Source: DASQDN01 sp963825845 (GTDB taxonomy: Bacteria > Acidobacteriota > Terriglobia > Bryobacterales > Bryobacteraceae). From it: a DNA stretch of 64,000 nt. A model generated the notes under the pieces. It was not told where the DNA came from and did not search any database. It saw nothing but the letters and a program-made list of their open reading frames with translations. The first letter of the stretch is position 1. Each line of letters begins with the position of its first letter. Positions 8,830 to 17,891 of the stretch are shown piece after piece. The stretch spans positions 70,242 through 134,241 of the forward strand of contig CAWGVL010000042.1 in assembly GCA_963825845.1 (NCBI GenBank), in the 5' to 3' direction. The translations under genes were made by a program, and so were the position numbers.

Positions 8830-11175
8830 ATGCGGGCATCACTCCTACTCATTCCTTTCGCTGTTGTTGCTCAGGATACAAACGGAACCGGCACGATTTA
8901 CGGTGCTGTTACAAACGGAGGCAGCGAGGCTGTTTCCAAGGTTAAAATCTGTATTCACGATACATCGCGCTGCGCTGTAAGCGGGGTCGACGGACGTTTT
9001 CGGATCACCGCTGTCAGGCCCGGTCAGTACCAGTTGCGGGTGACGCTGGATGGAGGGACACCCGCTGCTACCGCCTCAGTGGAGGTGCGCGCGGGTCTGG
9101 AACACAATGTAGATATCCAACTGTCGAAGCTCGATGGCGGACGGCAATCGGTGACGGTCTCGGACAGTTTCTTCGTGCCACCCGAGGAAGTGAAGAGCTC
9201 GAGTTTCCTCGTTCAACCGCAAGAAGTCTTCAAGGCAGCGGGGGCATCGCAGGATGTCTCGCGATACGTGCAGACTCTGCCCGGAGTTGTCATCGGTTCC
9301 GACGACTTCCGAAACGACATCATCGTGCGCGGTGGCAGTCCGCTCGAGAACCTGTTTATAGTCGATAACATCGAGATACCAAACATAAACGCTTTTGCCA
9401 ATTTCGCATCCGCGGGCGGAACAATCGGAATTCTGGATGCGGCCTTGATTCAGGACGTGACGTTCCTGACCGGTGGCTACCCGGCGCCCTTCATCAACCG
9501 CGCATCGAGCGTGCTTCAAGTCGCACAGCGGGAAGGCAGCCGCGACGGTCTCAATGGCAGAGCGACGCTTGGATTCGCCGGCGCGGGCATCGTTCTCGAA
9601 GGTCCGCTCGCCCGCGGCAAGGGTTCATGGATCGTATCCGCCAGGCGCAGCTTCCTCGACCTCTTCACAGATGACGCGGGATTCGGTGGAGTACCTGTGG
9701 TGTACACGTTCAATGCGAAGGCGCTGTACGATCTTACGCCGAAGGACCGCATCTGGGGCGCCAGCATCACAGGGGTCGACAGAATACGCCTCGGTCAGGC
9801 GGAGGGCACCAAGGATGTAACCGAGGACGAAGTGTACAACTATGACATCCGTTATCAGGGCTGGCGCAGCGCGAATGGACTTAACTGGCAACGGCTGTTC
9901 GGCTCGCGAGGAGTCGGGCTGCTCGGTATCACTCACTCCGAGGCCAGGGTGGACCAGACAATCAAAGACCTGGTGCGGAACGGTGTGCCTCCGCCCGGTG
10001 TTCCGGTGGATGAGTTGATTGCCACGAGCCCACTGATTTTTCAGGAGAGCTCGGGCGAAGCGGAGAGTACGATCAAGTACGACCTCACCACGTACGCGCC
10101 GGGCATGGGTAAGGTGCAGGCAGGCGGAAGCTTCAAACTCTTCCGTATCGGCTACAACTCGGTGTCACCCTACGGCTACGACAGTCCATACTCACTCACG
10201 CCCGGGCAGAACCCATTTGTTATGAGGGAGCAGTTCCGCTCCGGTCAGAGTGGCGCTTATATCCAAGGCACCGCCAACTTGACTGGCCGGCTCAGCCTCA
10301 CCGCAGGAGGACGCTTCGACCGGTATCACTACATCGCATCCCACCGGTTTAGTCCGCGCATTGCGCTGAGCTACCGGATGACGGACCGGCTGTCCTGGCG
10401 GGCAAGCTATGGAAGTTACTATCAGCAGCCATTCTTCGTCTTTCTCGCGGCCTTCCCGGAGAACAAAGGGCTGGTCCCCTTTCGCGCTGACCACTACATC
10501 ACCGGATTCTCTTACATCGTCAACAGCTCCTTGCGAGTGACGCTTGAGGCTTACAGGAAGGTCTATCGCGACTATCCTGTTTCACTGCAGTACCCGCAAC
10601 TCTCGCTCGCGAACATTGGCGACACATTCGACGTCCGGTCGATTCTCTTCCCACTGACTAGTGCAGGCCGCGGCCGGTCGCAGGGTATCGAACTGTTCGC
10701 GGAGAAGAAGTTCACCGACCGCTGGTTTGGCCAGGCGAACATTGCATTCTCGAAGACCCGGCACGCCGGACTGGATACCTTCCTGCGGCCCGGATCATTC
10801 GATTACCCGTTTGTGGTGAACGGTGTCGGTGGTTACCGGCTGAACCGCAAGTGGGAGTTCTCAGCGCGCGCTTCGTGGCTCAGCGGACGGCCCTATACGC
10901 CGTTTCTTCTCGAGGAATCGACGCAGCAGCGCCGGGCAATCTACGACCTGAGCGGCGTCAACCATGAGCGCCTTCCCAATTACTTTCGCCTTGACGTGCG
11001 CGCCGACCGGATTTTCACAGTCCGTGACAAGCCATTGCTCGTGTTTGCCGGTTTCCAGAATGTGATCAACCGGAATAATGTCGCCTCCTACAGCTGGAAT
11101 CGACGGTCGAACACAGTGGAACTGAACGAACAGATCGGCGTCTTCCCGCTCATCGGAATGGACTGGCGCTTCTGA
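8830..11175 (+). CDS. TonB-dependent receptor with carboxypeptidase-like regulatory domain
   Basis: 781-residue outer-membrane receptor. After a short signal peptide (ending VVAQ), residues about 15-95 form a CarboxypepD_reg-like Ig domain (GTIYGAVTNGGSEAVSKVKI, GVDGRFRITAVRPGQY). The plug domain follows with QDVSRYVQTLPGVVIGSDD, FRNDIIVRGGSPLENLFIVD and GGYPAPFINRASSVL. A 22-strand-type beta-barrel then runs to the C-terminal aromatic residue (PLIGMDWRF). Likely imports a large substrate with TonB/ExbBD energy from elsewhere in the genome. No substrate-specific neighbour is evident. Intact and full-length for the shorter class of acidobacterial receptors. Confidence 0.9.
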   Translation: MRASLLLIPFAVVAQDTNGTGTIYGAVTNGGSEAVSKVKICIHDTSRCAVSGVDGRFRITAVRPGQYQLRVTLDGGTPAATASVEVRAGLEHNVDIQLSKLDGGRQSVTVSDSFFVPPEEVKSSSFLVQPQEVFKAAGASQDVSRYVQTLPGVVIGSDDFRNDIIVRGGSPLENLFIVDNIEIPNINAFANFASAGGTIGILDAALIQDVTFLTGGYPAPFINRASSVLQVAQREGSRDGLNGRATLGFAGAGIVLEGPLARGKGSWIVSARRSFLDLFTDDAGFGGVPVVYTFNAKALYDLTPKDRIWGASITGVDRIRLGQAEGTKDVTEDEVYNYDIRYQGWRSANGLNWQRLFGSRGVGLLGITHSEARVDQTIKDLVRNGVPPPGVPVDELIATSPLIFQESSGEAESTIKYDLTTYAPGMGKVQAGGSFKLFRIGYNSVSPYGYDSPYSLTPGQNPFVMREQFRSGQSGAYIQGTANLTGRLSLTAGGRFDRYHYIASHRFSPRIALSYRMTDRLSWRASYGSYYQQPFFVFLAAFPENKGLVPFRADHYITGFSYIVNSSLRVTLEAYRKVYRDYPVSLQYPQLSLANIGDTFDVRSILFPLTSAGRGRSQGIELFAEKKFTDRWFGQANIAFSKTRHAGLDTFLRPGSFDYPFVVNGVGGYRLNRKWEFSARASWLSGRPYTPFLLEESTQQRRAIYDLSGVNHERLPNYFRLDVRADRIFTVRDKPLLVFAGFQNVINRNNVASYSWNRRSNTVELNEQIGVFPLIGMDWRF

Positions 11176-11837
11176 GTGCGGAACGGTCTCTGACCCGATG
11201 ACCTACGCACAAGGTTATTTTCTCAATTTGCCGCGTTTCCTCACGTCTCGGAGGTCTACTTTCGAACAATAGACAACGCTCAGCTTGTGCAATCGCACCG
11301 GAGCGATTGCGTCGCCCGCAAGTCGTTTTGCGCTTCCCGCGGAGGGACACGAGAAAACGCGGTGGAGATGAAAGAGGGCAAATCGACAGCCTTGCCGATC
11401 GCACTACTCGTGAGGTATAGTATCCGCCGGGATTCTTTACTGCAGAGCTTTCGATGCCTAAATTGCCCAGTTCGCGCCCAGATGGGCTGAAGTGCGACCC
11501 CCGCCTACCGATTGAAGCTCTCGCGTATCACAGGACGTCCACTCCGTCCTTAATATCACAAGAAGCTTTGGGCAGGATCAACGTTACAGCATGGTTGTAT
11601 GTCGATGATGGTGGCGTCACACGAGTGAAGGTGAATCCGAACATTACTCTGGCACAGATCAGAGATGAGTTCGGACGCGCCCCCACCCGCGATGCCGAAA
11701 CTGGCATTCACTCTGAAGGTATCGCCGGCCGGCATCTCGCGCTTGTGGTACAAGCCCGGTATAGCGGCTGCTACTCGGGATAACTTCAGCTGAGATGTGT
11801 TCCGGCTGTTCGCATTAAAATTCTGAGGGTAGCAAAG
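11176..11837. other. Intergenic, possible degraded gene
   Basis: No recognisable gene. A plus-strand open frame at 11454-11783 contains GRINVTAWLYVDDGG followed by VTRVKVNPN, faintly like a TonB C-terminal strand pattern, but the flanks do not support a domain and I do not call it. Confidence 0.35.
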
Positions 11838-12347
11838 GTGCCACACGGTTTAACTGGTCTTTCTGTAGCTTGCCTGCTGTGTGCAGGTGTATTGGGAAAG
11901 GAGGCGCCGTCGGGGTTCTCCGGCACATGGGACATCGACAAGAACCAGAGTACGCCGTTGTCGGAAATTCCAGACGGCCTCGAGCAGCAGATTAAGCATA
12001 AAAAAACCGAGATGGCAATTAAATCCAAATGGATGGAGCCGCAGAACGGCGTCGCGCCCCTCGTCCTTTTGGGCGTGATGACGACGGAGCTGAAACTAAA
12101 CGCCAATGGCCGCCAGGCAAAGAAGCAATTCGGACCGTTCACGACAACGATGTCGACGACGCAGGATGGCGACGCTGTGGTCACAAGATGGCAGGTGAAC
12201 GCCAACGGAGTGCCCCTAAGCACCGAATGGCGACGTACTCTCGGGCCCGACGGCAAGACGATGACGCTGGACATTCAGCAAACTGGGGATGGGAAGAATA
12301 AAACTGCGAAGCTGGTCTTCATGCGACGTCAGGCGCAAATCAAGTGA
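11838..12347 (+). CDS. Secreted lipocalin-like hypothetical protein
   Basis: 169-residue protein with a signal peptide (GLTGLSVACLLCAGVLG). It is followed by FSGTWDIDKNQS, the opening strand of a family of small secreted acidobacterial beta proteins that I know only as hypothetical. The rest alternates strands such as AVVTRWQVNANGVPLSTEWR, TLGPDGKTMTLDIQQTG and AKLVFMRR, consistent with a small barrel. The start codon is GTG at 11838. No catalytic residues are evident. Confidence 0.6.
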   Translation: MPHGLTGLSVACLLCAGVLGKEAPSGFSGTWDIDKNQSTPLSEIPDGLEQQIKHKKTEMAIKSKWMEPQNGVAPLVLLGVMTTELKLNANGRQAKKQFGPFTTTMSTTQDGDAVVTRWQVNANGVPLSTEWRRTLGPDGKTMTLDIQQTGDGKNKTAKLVFMRRQAQIK

Positions 12348-12379
12348 CCCACCTTTCAATCGGAGTGATCGCCAAGTTA

Positions 12380-12727
12380 TCACGAAGCGACCGCGCGAAA
12401 ACGGGATTGTCGCGCCTCGTGTATAGGGACGCGAGAAGCGCGTGCGGCGATGAAAAGCGTCAACGTCGATGGGCGCGACTTGTTGTTCACACATTTATGT
12501 GAACAGGCTGAACAGACTATTTTAGACAGTGTTCGTCCAGAACGCAGCGTGTTGCCCAGTTCCGCTTGCAAATCGCGGATGATACCGAACAGCTGTCCGC
12601 AGGCCGGACACTCATAATCACCGTACTCGATTAATGTGTATGATGCATCCGCTGGGCCATGTACGTGATCGTCGGAGTGGATAGGCAGGAGTAGGCGCGA
12701 GAGGTCAAGTTCTTGTGTCTCCGGCAT
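12380..12727 (-). pseudogene. DsbA/thioredoxin-like fragment (truncated)
   Basis: The first 60 residues match the start of DsbA-family thioredoxin-fold proteins: HVHGPADASYTLIEYGDYEC then PACGQLFGIIRDLQAELG, giving a CPAC redox motif after the E-Y-G-D strand. After GNTLR (about 12545) the similarity ends abruptly where FVFRHFP would be expected, and the rest is low-complexity and unlike any thioredoxin. The helical insert and C-terminal half are missing, so this is a truncated remnant rather than a working oxidoreductase. Confidence 0.65.
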
Positions 12728-12787
12728 TCTGAAGTCCCGCTTCCATCATGCGGCGATTTCCCATGGTAAGCAAAGGAGGGCGTTTTC

Positions 12788-13228
12788 ATGGTGACGGGCA
12801 CACGGGAAGAGATCCGGGTTGGCCAGTTGGCGATTCGATTCCTGGTAGAAGGCCACGTGTCGGGAGGTTCCGTGGCGGTGTTTGAGTTTGATGTCCCGGC
12901 TGGAGCGAAGGTGCCGATCGCGCACAGCCATGACGGCTACGAGGAGACAATCTACGGGATCGAGGGTGTGCTGACCTGGACGGTGGACGGCCGCGCGAGC
13001 GATGTCGGCCCGCACCATGTGCTTTGTATACCTCGCGGAGCGGTCCATCGCTTCGACAATAATCACTCCGCCGACGCGAGGATGCTCGCGATCGTCACTC
13101 CCGGTATTCTCGGTCCGGACTACTTTCGCGAGATCGCCGCCGTGATGAAGGCCGCAGCCGGCGGCCCACCCGAGCCACGAGCGATCGGCGAAGTGATGCG
13201 GCGTCACGGACTCACCCCGGCTCCGTAA
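12788..13228 (+). CDS. Cupin-domain protein
   Basis: 146-residue single-domain cupin. Motif 1 is seen as PIAHSHDGYEETIYGIEG (metal ligands H, H, E) and motif 2 as PRGAVHRFDN (final H). A helical C-terminal tail (YFREIAAVMKAAAG...) ends in MRRHGLTPAP, as in a common family of small stand-alone cupins of unknown substrate. A strong AAGGAGGG site precedes the ATG. Appears intact. Confidence 0.85.
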   Translation: MVTGTREEIRVGQLAIRFLVEGHVSGGSVAVFEFDVPAGAKVPIAHSHDGYEETIYGIEGVLTWTVDGRASDVGPHHVLCIPRGAVHRFDNNHSADARMLAIVTPGILGPDYFREIAAVMKAAAGGPPEPRAIGEVMRRHGLTPAP

Positions 13229-13466
13229 ATCGTTCCGGCATACAGAGTTCTGGCTGCCCCTCAGTGTTCGTCTTGGCATACAGTGACATCGAGTCAGCCG
13301 ACCCCGCGATGGATTACGGCATGGCACTATAAAGGCGCGATTGAATTTCGCTTTTGCTGCTGCCGATACGAAATTACCCTCTTCCGCAATCTCGGCTTCG
13401 AGTTCGCCTACCTTATGCTGAATCTGCAGTTCCCAGACGTTCTTGGATTTCGTTCTCTGCTGTTCT
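13229..13466. other. Short non-coding stretch
   Basis: No recognisable gene between the cupin and the receiver-domain fragment. One minus-strand frame reads GELEAEIAEEGNFVSAAAKA, which looks coding-like but matches nothing I can name. Confidence 0.3.
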
Positions 13467-13679
13467 GGCGGACGATTGCATCAGCGGTATCGCGAGATAT
13501 ATAAAGGAACTTTCATCTCCGGCCGCCACTGGCGCAGTCTGTCCGCCAACTCCCAGCCGCTCATCTGTGGCATCACGACATCTGTGATCATAAACGCAGC
13601 GTCCGATTCTCGCTTCTCGCACGCGAGTAAGGCGTCCCCTGCATTAGCTGCCTCCATGATCTCGTATCCGTGTTTGCGC
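13467..13679 (-). pseudogene. Response-regulator receiver domain, 5'/middle fragment
   Basis: The minus strand reads KHGYEIMEAANAGDALLACE, then DAAFMITDVVMPQMSGWELA and LRQWRPEMKVPLYISRY. This is a CheY-like receiver with the phospho-acceptor Asp (TDVVMP) and conserved serine region. A one-base shift then gives TADAIVR and the similarity stops at CCA (13467-13469). The remaining beta5/alpha5 part (KPF...) is absent here but an exactly complementary piece lies at 6811-6907. The N-terminal acidic pair is also missing or degraded. Confidence 0.7.
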
Positions 13680-13975
13680 TAGGGTGAGGTCACATTCACG
13701 AAATCTTCTGGGCCGCTGTCGAGGGGCTCATGTCCGTATAGCCATTGATGACCGTCAGGCGCGCCGAGCCGGACGGATCATAACTCGAGATTGGAGTCTA
13801 GATTTCGGATATGAAGCAATCAGGGCTGCGAAACGACAACGGCCTTTGAACCGCGTGCGGTTCGAAACAGCAGCAGCGGATTACACGGACGATCCGGATC
13901 AGTGAAGTCCGTTCGATAATACTTTTGCAATTCGGGAAGTTAAATGGCAATCTCGGCTCGGACGGATATCTGCTT
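13680..13975. other. Intergenic, nothing recognised
   Basis: About 300 bases between the receiver fragment and the SGNH-like gene. No open frame with recognisable protein; probably holds the promoter of the downstream gene and the decayed upstream part of the receiver fragment. Confidence 0.3.
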
Positions 13976-15256
13976 ATGAGATTGAGAATCGGATGGATGG
14001 CCGCCGTCCTGGTGTGTTGTCCTGTGGCGCCAGGTGTGAGTGCTCAGGCGCCAAGCAAACCGACCTTCGAGCAGTTCCTCGAGGCGAGTGCTGTTCCCAA
14101 GGAGGTGATCGAACGTTTTTTGCGCGGACCCTCGTGGGCGCGGTTCGATCCGGAACTCGGCTATGTACCCGGAAACTACTTGCCGGCGGATGGAATGGAC
14201 AAGAGTCGCTCCATTTCGACTGTCCAATCGAATGGGGCGCGCACTTCATTCCTTTATGCGGACAAGAAAAGCCGCATAAACACATATGGAAATAGCTTCA
14301 CGCACGGCGATCAGGTCAATGACGGGGAAACCTGGCAGGAGTATCTGGCCGGCCATCTCGGCGAACCGGTTCTGAACTTCGGCGTGGGTGGGTATGGCGT
14401 CTATCAGGCTTACCGCCGGATGATACGGGAGGAACGAACAAACCATGGTGCGGATAATCTGATCCTGTACATTTGGGGCGACGATCACATCCGCAGCCTG
14501 TTGCGCTGCCGCCATGCCATCATTTACAAACGCTGGAGCGATCGCGGCGGCGCTATGTTCCATGCGAACTTCTGGGCTCATCTGGAGATGAACCTCGAGA
14601 CCGGCCGGTTTGTGGAGAAGGAAAACCCGCTCAATAGTCCAGCGGCGCTCTATCGGATGACAGAACCTCGGTTCATGGTGGATAACCTTAAGGACGACAT
14701 AGCGCTCCAATTGTACGCAACCGCGATGGAATATACGCGCGAGTTGGATCGCGAACGAATCAGCAAGCTCGCAGCCCACCTCGGTTATCGCATGGACTGG
14801 AGCCGCGAATCGGAACTGCCGCGTCAGGCGAAGGAACTACTGGACCGATACTCTCTCCAAGCGACACAGTTTACCCTGGCGAAGGTCCGTGAGTTTGCCA
14901 GGCAAAACCGCAAGAAACTCCTCATCGTGCTCTTTGACCCGTACCGCGCAATGAAGGAGATAAGGCAGACTGGGACACGATACGATCAGCCGATTATCGA
15001 CTATCTGAAAAAGGAAAACTTCGATTACTTCGACATGAACGAGGTGCAGCTTCGCGATTTCGCCCGGTACAGTATCCCCTTCGATGACTACATGAAGCTC
15101 TACTTCATCGGTCACTACAATCCGCGCGGCAACCACTTCTTCGCTTACTCGATTAAGGATAAGATTGTCTCCTGGCTCGATCCGAAACCCGTTCCGTACC
15201 GAAATCCGGACGAAGCATCTGTGGATTTTCAGGAGTACCTGAGAACGGTCCATTAA
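13976..15256 (+). CDS. Exported SGNH/GDSL-hydrolase-like protein
   Basis: 426-residue exported protein (signal peptide ending GVSAQ). Block I is NTYGNSFTHGDQV with the candidate nucleophile Ser at about residue 107. A glycine block follows in NFGVGGYGVYQAYR, and a C-terminal GHYNPRGNHFFAYSI supplies the candidate His. This arrangement resembles SGNH-fold proteins of the AlgX/acyltransferase-partner type, so esterase or acetyltransferase activity on a glycan is possible but inferred. ATG 13976 is preferred to an upstream TTG because it opens the signal peptide. Confidence 0.7.
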   Translation: MRLRIGWMAAVLVCCPVAPGVSAQAPSKPTFEQFLEASAVPKEVIERFLRGPSWARFDPELGYVPGNYLPADGMDKSRSISTVQSNGARTSFLYADKKSRINTYGNSFTHGDQVNDGETWQEYLAGHLGEPVLNFGVGGYGVYQAYRRMIREERTNHGADNLILYIWGDDHIRSLLRCRHAIIYKRWSDRGGAMFHANFWAHLEMNLETGRFVEKENPLNSPAALYRMTEPRFMVDNLKDDIALQLYATAMEYTRELDRERISKLAAHLGYRMDWSRESELPRQAKELLDRYSLQATQFTLAKVREFARQNRKKLLIVLFDPYRAMKEIRQTGTRYDQPIIDYLKKENFDYFDMNEVQLRDFARYSIPFDDYMKLYFIGHYNPRGNHFFAYSIKDKIVSWLDPKPVPYRNPDEASVDFQEYLRTVH

Positions 15257-15403
15257 TGAGCGCCCTTGCGTAGCGGCCCTGCTCAGCGGACCAGCATTCA
15301 CCTCAGAAAGCGAACTCTGCAACCACCAGCCGTTCATGTCCGGCGTATTAGCGGGCATCTCACAGGAGGGCTTTACTTGCCCCCTTGCCGTTCTGGGTCA
15401 GCG

Positions 15404-16056
15404 TCAGGCCTGTGCCGGCCGATGATCGGTCCCGGCCTCGATCCCGGTTCGCAGCCGCTCGAGCGCGTATCGCATCAGTTCTTCAACACCGCCCGGCTCG
15501 CGAAGTTGGCCATCGATGCCGAGCATGGCCACGCCATGCACCACGGACCACACGAATCTGGCCATCAGCACGGTGTCGTCGCCGCGTACGACGGCGTCGC
15601 GCTGCAGCGCGGCAAGGGCGTCCACCAGCGACTGGAAGGCGCCGCCCGCTTCGGCGGCCAGCTCCATCTGGTCTTGCGGGTCGACGAAGCCGCCGAACAT
15701 CACACGATAGTGCGACGGGTTGGCGACAGCGAAACGAATGTAGGCGACACCCATCGCCTGGAACGCCGCGCCGTCCGCGGCCGCCTTCCTCCCACGCCGT
15801 GACAAGCTGCTCGCGCAACGTTCGGAATCCTTCGGTGGCGACGGCCGTCAGCAAGGCACGCTTGTCGGCGAAGTGCCGGTAGATCGCGGTCCGCGAGACG
15901 CCCACGCCGGGCCCCGATTTCGCGCAGGGTCAGCCCATCGACGCCTTCGGCACGGATGGTAGCGAGCGCCTCGTCGAGGAGCGCGCGGCGCAGGTTGCCA
16001 TGGTGGTACGGGCGGCTTGGCTTTGCGGAGTCCGCGTCGATCGAGCCATGTAACAT
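15404..16056 (-). CDS. TetR family regulator, frameshifted twice
   Basis: Three overlapping frames rebuild one TetR protein of about 215 residues. Frame 1: YHHGNLRRALLDEALATIRA, EGVDGLTLREIGA. Frame 2: GVSRTAIYRHFADKRALLTA, the recognition helix and next helix of the HTH. Frame 3: AYIRFAVANPSHYRVMFGGF through to the end, which is the WHG-type ligand domain. Shifts lie near 15915 and 15790, both in G/C runs. It is divergent from a membrane-protein gene, with two matching palindromes between them, so it probably represses that operon and itself. Very high GC at third positions. Confidence 0.8.
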
Positions 16057-16072
16057 TTATCTTAAGCAACAA

Positions 16073-16091
16073 ATGTTGACATCGTCAGCAT
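16073..16091. promoter_or_regulatory. TetR operator-like palindrome 1
   Basis: ATGTTGACATCGTCAGCAT: 19-base imperfect palindrome with 7 of 9 base pairs matching. It has the same consensus as the site at 16106-16124 and lies in the divergent TetR/membrane-protein spacer. It contains a TTGACA that could be the -35 box of the rightward promoter, so binding would block transcription. Confidence 0.7.
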
Positions 16092-16105
16092 ATTGGGTTA
16101 CTCTG

Positions 16106-16124
16106 ATGTTGACACTGACAACAT
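16106..16124. promoter_or_regulatory. TetR operator-like palindrome 2
   Basis: ATGTTGACACTGACAACAT: 19-base palindrome with 8 of 9 pairs matching, centre 33 bases from the first site (about three helical turns). It is 14 bases upstream of the ATG of the membrane-protein gene, overlapping the region just before its AAGGAG ribosome site. Two like sites on one face of the helix fit binding by two TetR dimers. Confidence 0.75.
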
Positions 16125-16138
16125 ATAAGGAGCGACCC

Positions 16139-17139
16139 ATGAATTCGACACAACACGCCGTTCCGTTTGCCGCAGGGAATCGGGCCGCCGGTCTGCTCGA
16201 TCGCCTGTGGCATGCGAGCCCGCCGTTGACAGGGGTGGGAACGCTAATGCTCGTCTTGCGGGCGCTTCGCTGGTGGGCATGCTCGTCGATCCGCGCATTA
16301 TTACGGGCGCGCCCGCCTGGCTCAAGCCATTAAAGTTCGCGATTTCCACCGCCGATCTACAGCCTCACGCTCGCGTGGATGTTCACATGGTTTTCGGACT
16401 GGCCGCGCGTCCGCCGCGTCGTCGGTTGGACGACAGCGATCGTGTTCGTGTTGGAGGTGTCGATCATCGACGCGCAGGCCTGGCGCGGAACGACCAGCCA
16501 CTTCAATGTTTCGACGCCGCTCGAATACGGTGCTGTTCTCCGTCATGGGCATCGCGATTTTGTTGCAGACGCTGGTGAGCGTGGCGGTCGCCGTCGCGCT
16601 GTGGCGGAAGCGATTCACTGACCCGGCGCTCGGATGGGCGCTGCGTCTCGGCATGACGCTGACCATCGTCGGCGCGCTGAGCGGTCCTCTGATGACTCGC
16701 CCCACGGCGGCGCAGCTTGCCGACTGCGCGCGGGGTGGGCGCATGACGACTGCGGGCGCGCATACGGTCGGCGGCGTGGACGGCGGTCCCGGCGTGCCTG
16801 TAACCGGGTGGAGCCGCGATCACGGCGATCTGCGCGATTCCGCACTTCATCGGCCTGCACGCGATCCAGGCGCTGGCGCTCATCGCGATCGGCCTGCGGC
16901 GGTGGCGCCGGCCTGAGGCCGTTCGCGTCAGGGCACTGCTGGCTGCCGCAGCGAGCTATGCATCGCTGTTTCTCCTGCTGCTCTGGCAGGCGCTGCGGGG
17001 ACAAAGCGTCGTGTCGCCCGATGCAACGGCACTCGCGTCGATCGCGATCTGGGCCGTGGTCACAGTGCTCGTCCTTGGCTGGATCGGCATTGGCTCCCGC
17101 GCACGCTCGCGCGACAGCTTGGATCGGATGGCAATATGA
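16139..17139 (+). CDS. Multi-pass membrane protein, several frameshifts
   Basis: Start ATG follows AAGGAG. Reading across at least four one-base shifts gives one polytopic membrane protein of about 330 residues. Segments include SPPLTGVGTLML, LVDPRIITGAPAWLKPLKFA, MFTWFSDWPRVRRVVGWTTA, IIDAQAWRGTTSHFN, SVMGIAILLQTLVSVAVAVA, GAHTVGG and IPHFIGLHAIQALALIAIGL. This matches an uncharacterised membrane-protein family often found beside a TetR regulator and an ABA4-like protein. It ends in ATGA shared with the next gene. Base composition is much richer in GC than neighbouring genes. Function unknown. Confidence 0.65.
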
Positions 17140-17240
17140 CGGCCGAACAGCTCTTTTCGATTCTGAACCTGATGACCATGGCGGCGTGGCTTCTGCTGTT
17201 GTTCCTGCCCGCGGGCGCCCTGGACCTTAACGATTCGTGA
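17136..17240 (+). pseudogene. ABA4-like (DUF4281) membrane protein, truncated
   Basis: Starts MTAEQLFSILNLMTMAAWLL and LLLFLPA, the first transmembrane helix of ABA4-like/DUF4281 proteins, translationally coupled (ATGA) to the preceding membrane-protein gene. Full-length members have about 140 residues and four helices; here the similarity ends after about 25 residues. A stop follows and the sequence composition changes. The rest of the gene is missing, marking the edge of the GC-rich block. Confidence 0.6.
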
Positions 17241-17331
17241 TTGCAGCCGTGCGGGGGTGAGCCGTGGAATCCTACATATTCCGAGCGTTTTCGACGATCC
17301 AAAGTTACTCGGCTCGAGCTGTGATCCCTTC

Positions 17332-17701
17332 TTAGCCGGGCTTCTTTTGCAACCGCTCGGCGTCAGCGAGAGCGCATTGTCGAGCGGCAGCGAGGAGGTC
17401 GCGCAACTGGTCCTGCTGATGGCCGAGCCGGACCAACACGACCGGGTGATTCGCATAATGGTCAGTGATGTAGTACGTTTCCGGATCGTCGGTTAGCAGT
17501 GCAGAGCGCTGCTCAAAATCGGTTTGGACGACAAGCGATCCTGGCTCGGCGGCCGATGGATAGCGAGGCACGGCACGAGCCGCTTGCGAGTTTGAGTGCC
17601 GGCGAAGCGTACATCGTGCTCTCTTGCAGGTCGGGGAACTCTCGCCCTAATGTTCGCACCGCTTCGAACGTCCTCGCTGTTTTCGCACTAGCGATTCCCA
17701 A
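17332..17701 (-). CDS. MmcQ/YjbR family protein, frameshifted
   Basis: The first frame reads RTFEAVRTLGREFPDLQEST and MYASPALKL. After a one-base shift near 17560 it continues PGSLVVQTDFEQRSALLTDD, PETYYITDHYANHPVVLVRL and DQLRDLLAAARQCA. This is the complete MmcQ/YjbR (CyaY-like fold) domain, with the conserved D-F-x-x-R and I-T-D-H-Y motifs. Members are small proteins annotated as DNA-binding, with poorly defined roles. The single shift is probably a sequence error. Confidence 0.75.
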
Positions 17702-17891
17702 GTATAGGACCCGCAGACGAGCGCAGACAACATACGCGGCACGTGCGAGCGACTAGATTGCGCGGCATTCTGAAAACTTCGACGACGTTCTTTGGCCGGC
17801 GACGAAGGCACGTGGAGCAATAGCGGTCTGACGCTGCGGTTTCGATCATCACAGTCGAACGCATGTTTATCGATGCGCAATTATATGCCCG

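Noticed and set aside
11454..11783. Possible TonB C-terminal-like small protein.
   Set aside because: Only a ten-residue resemblance; no membrane anchor, no proline-rich linker and no ribosome site.
6908..13466. Apparent terminal inverted repeats (GTAGAGAAGG at the left, GCAGAGAACG read from the right) bounding the segment that splits the receiver domain.
   Set aside because: The left element is coding sequence of the hydrolase fragment (VEK codons) and the match is short and gapped, so it is not evidence for a transposon end.
15266..15882. Plus-strand open frames of 165-178 codons.
   Set aside because: They are antisense to the frameshifted TetR gene and exist because of its very high GC content.
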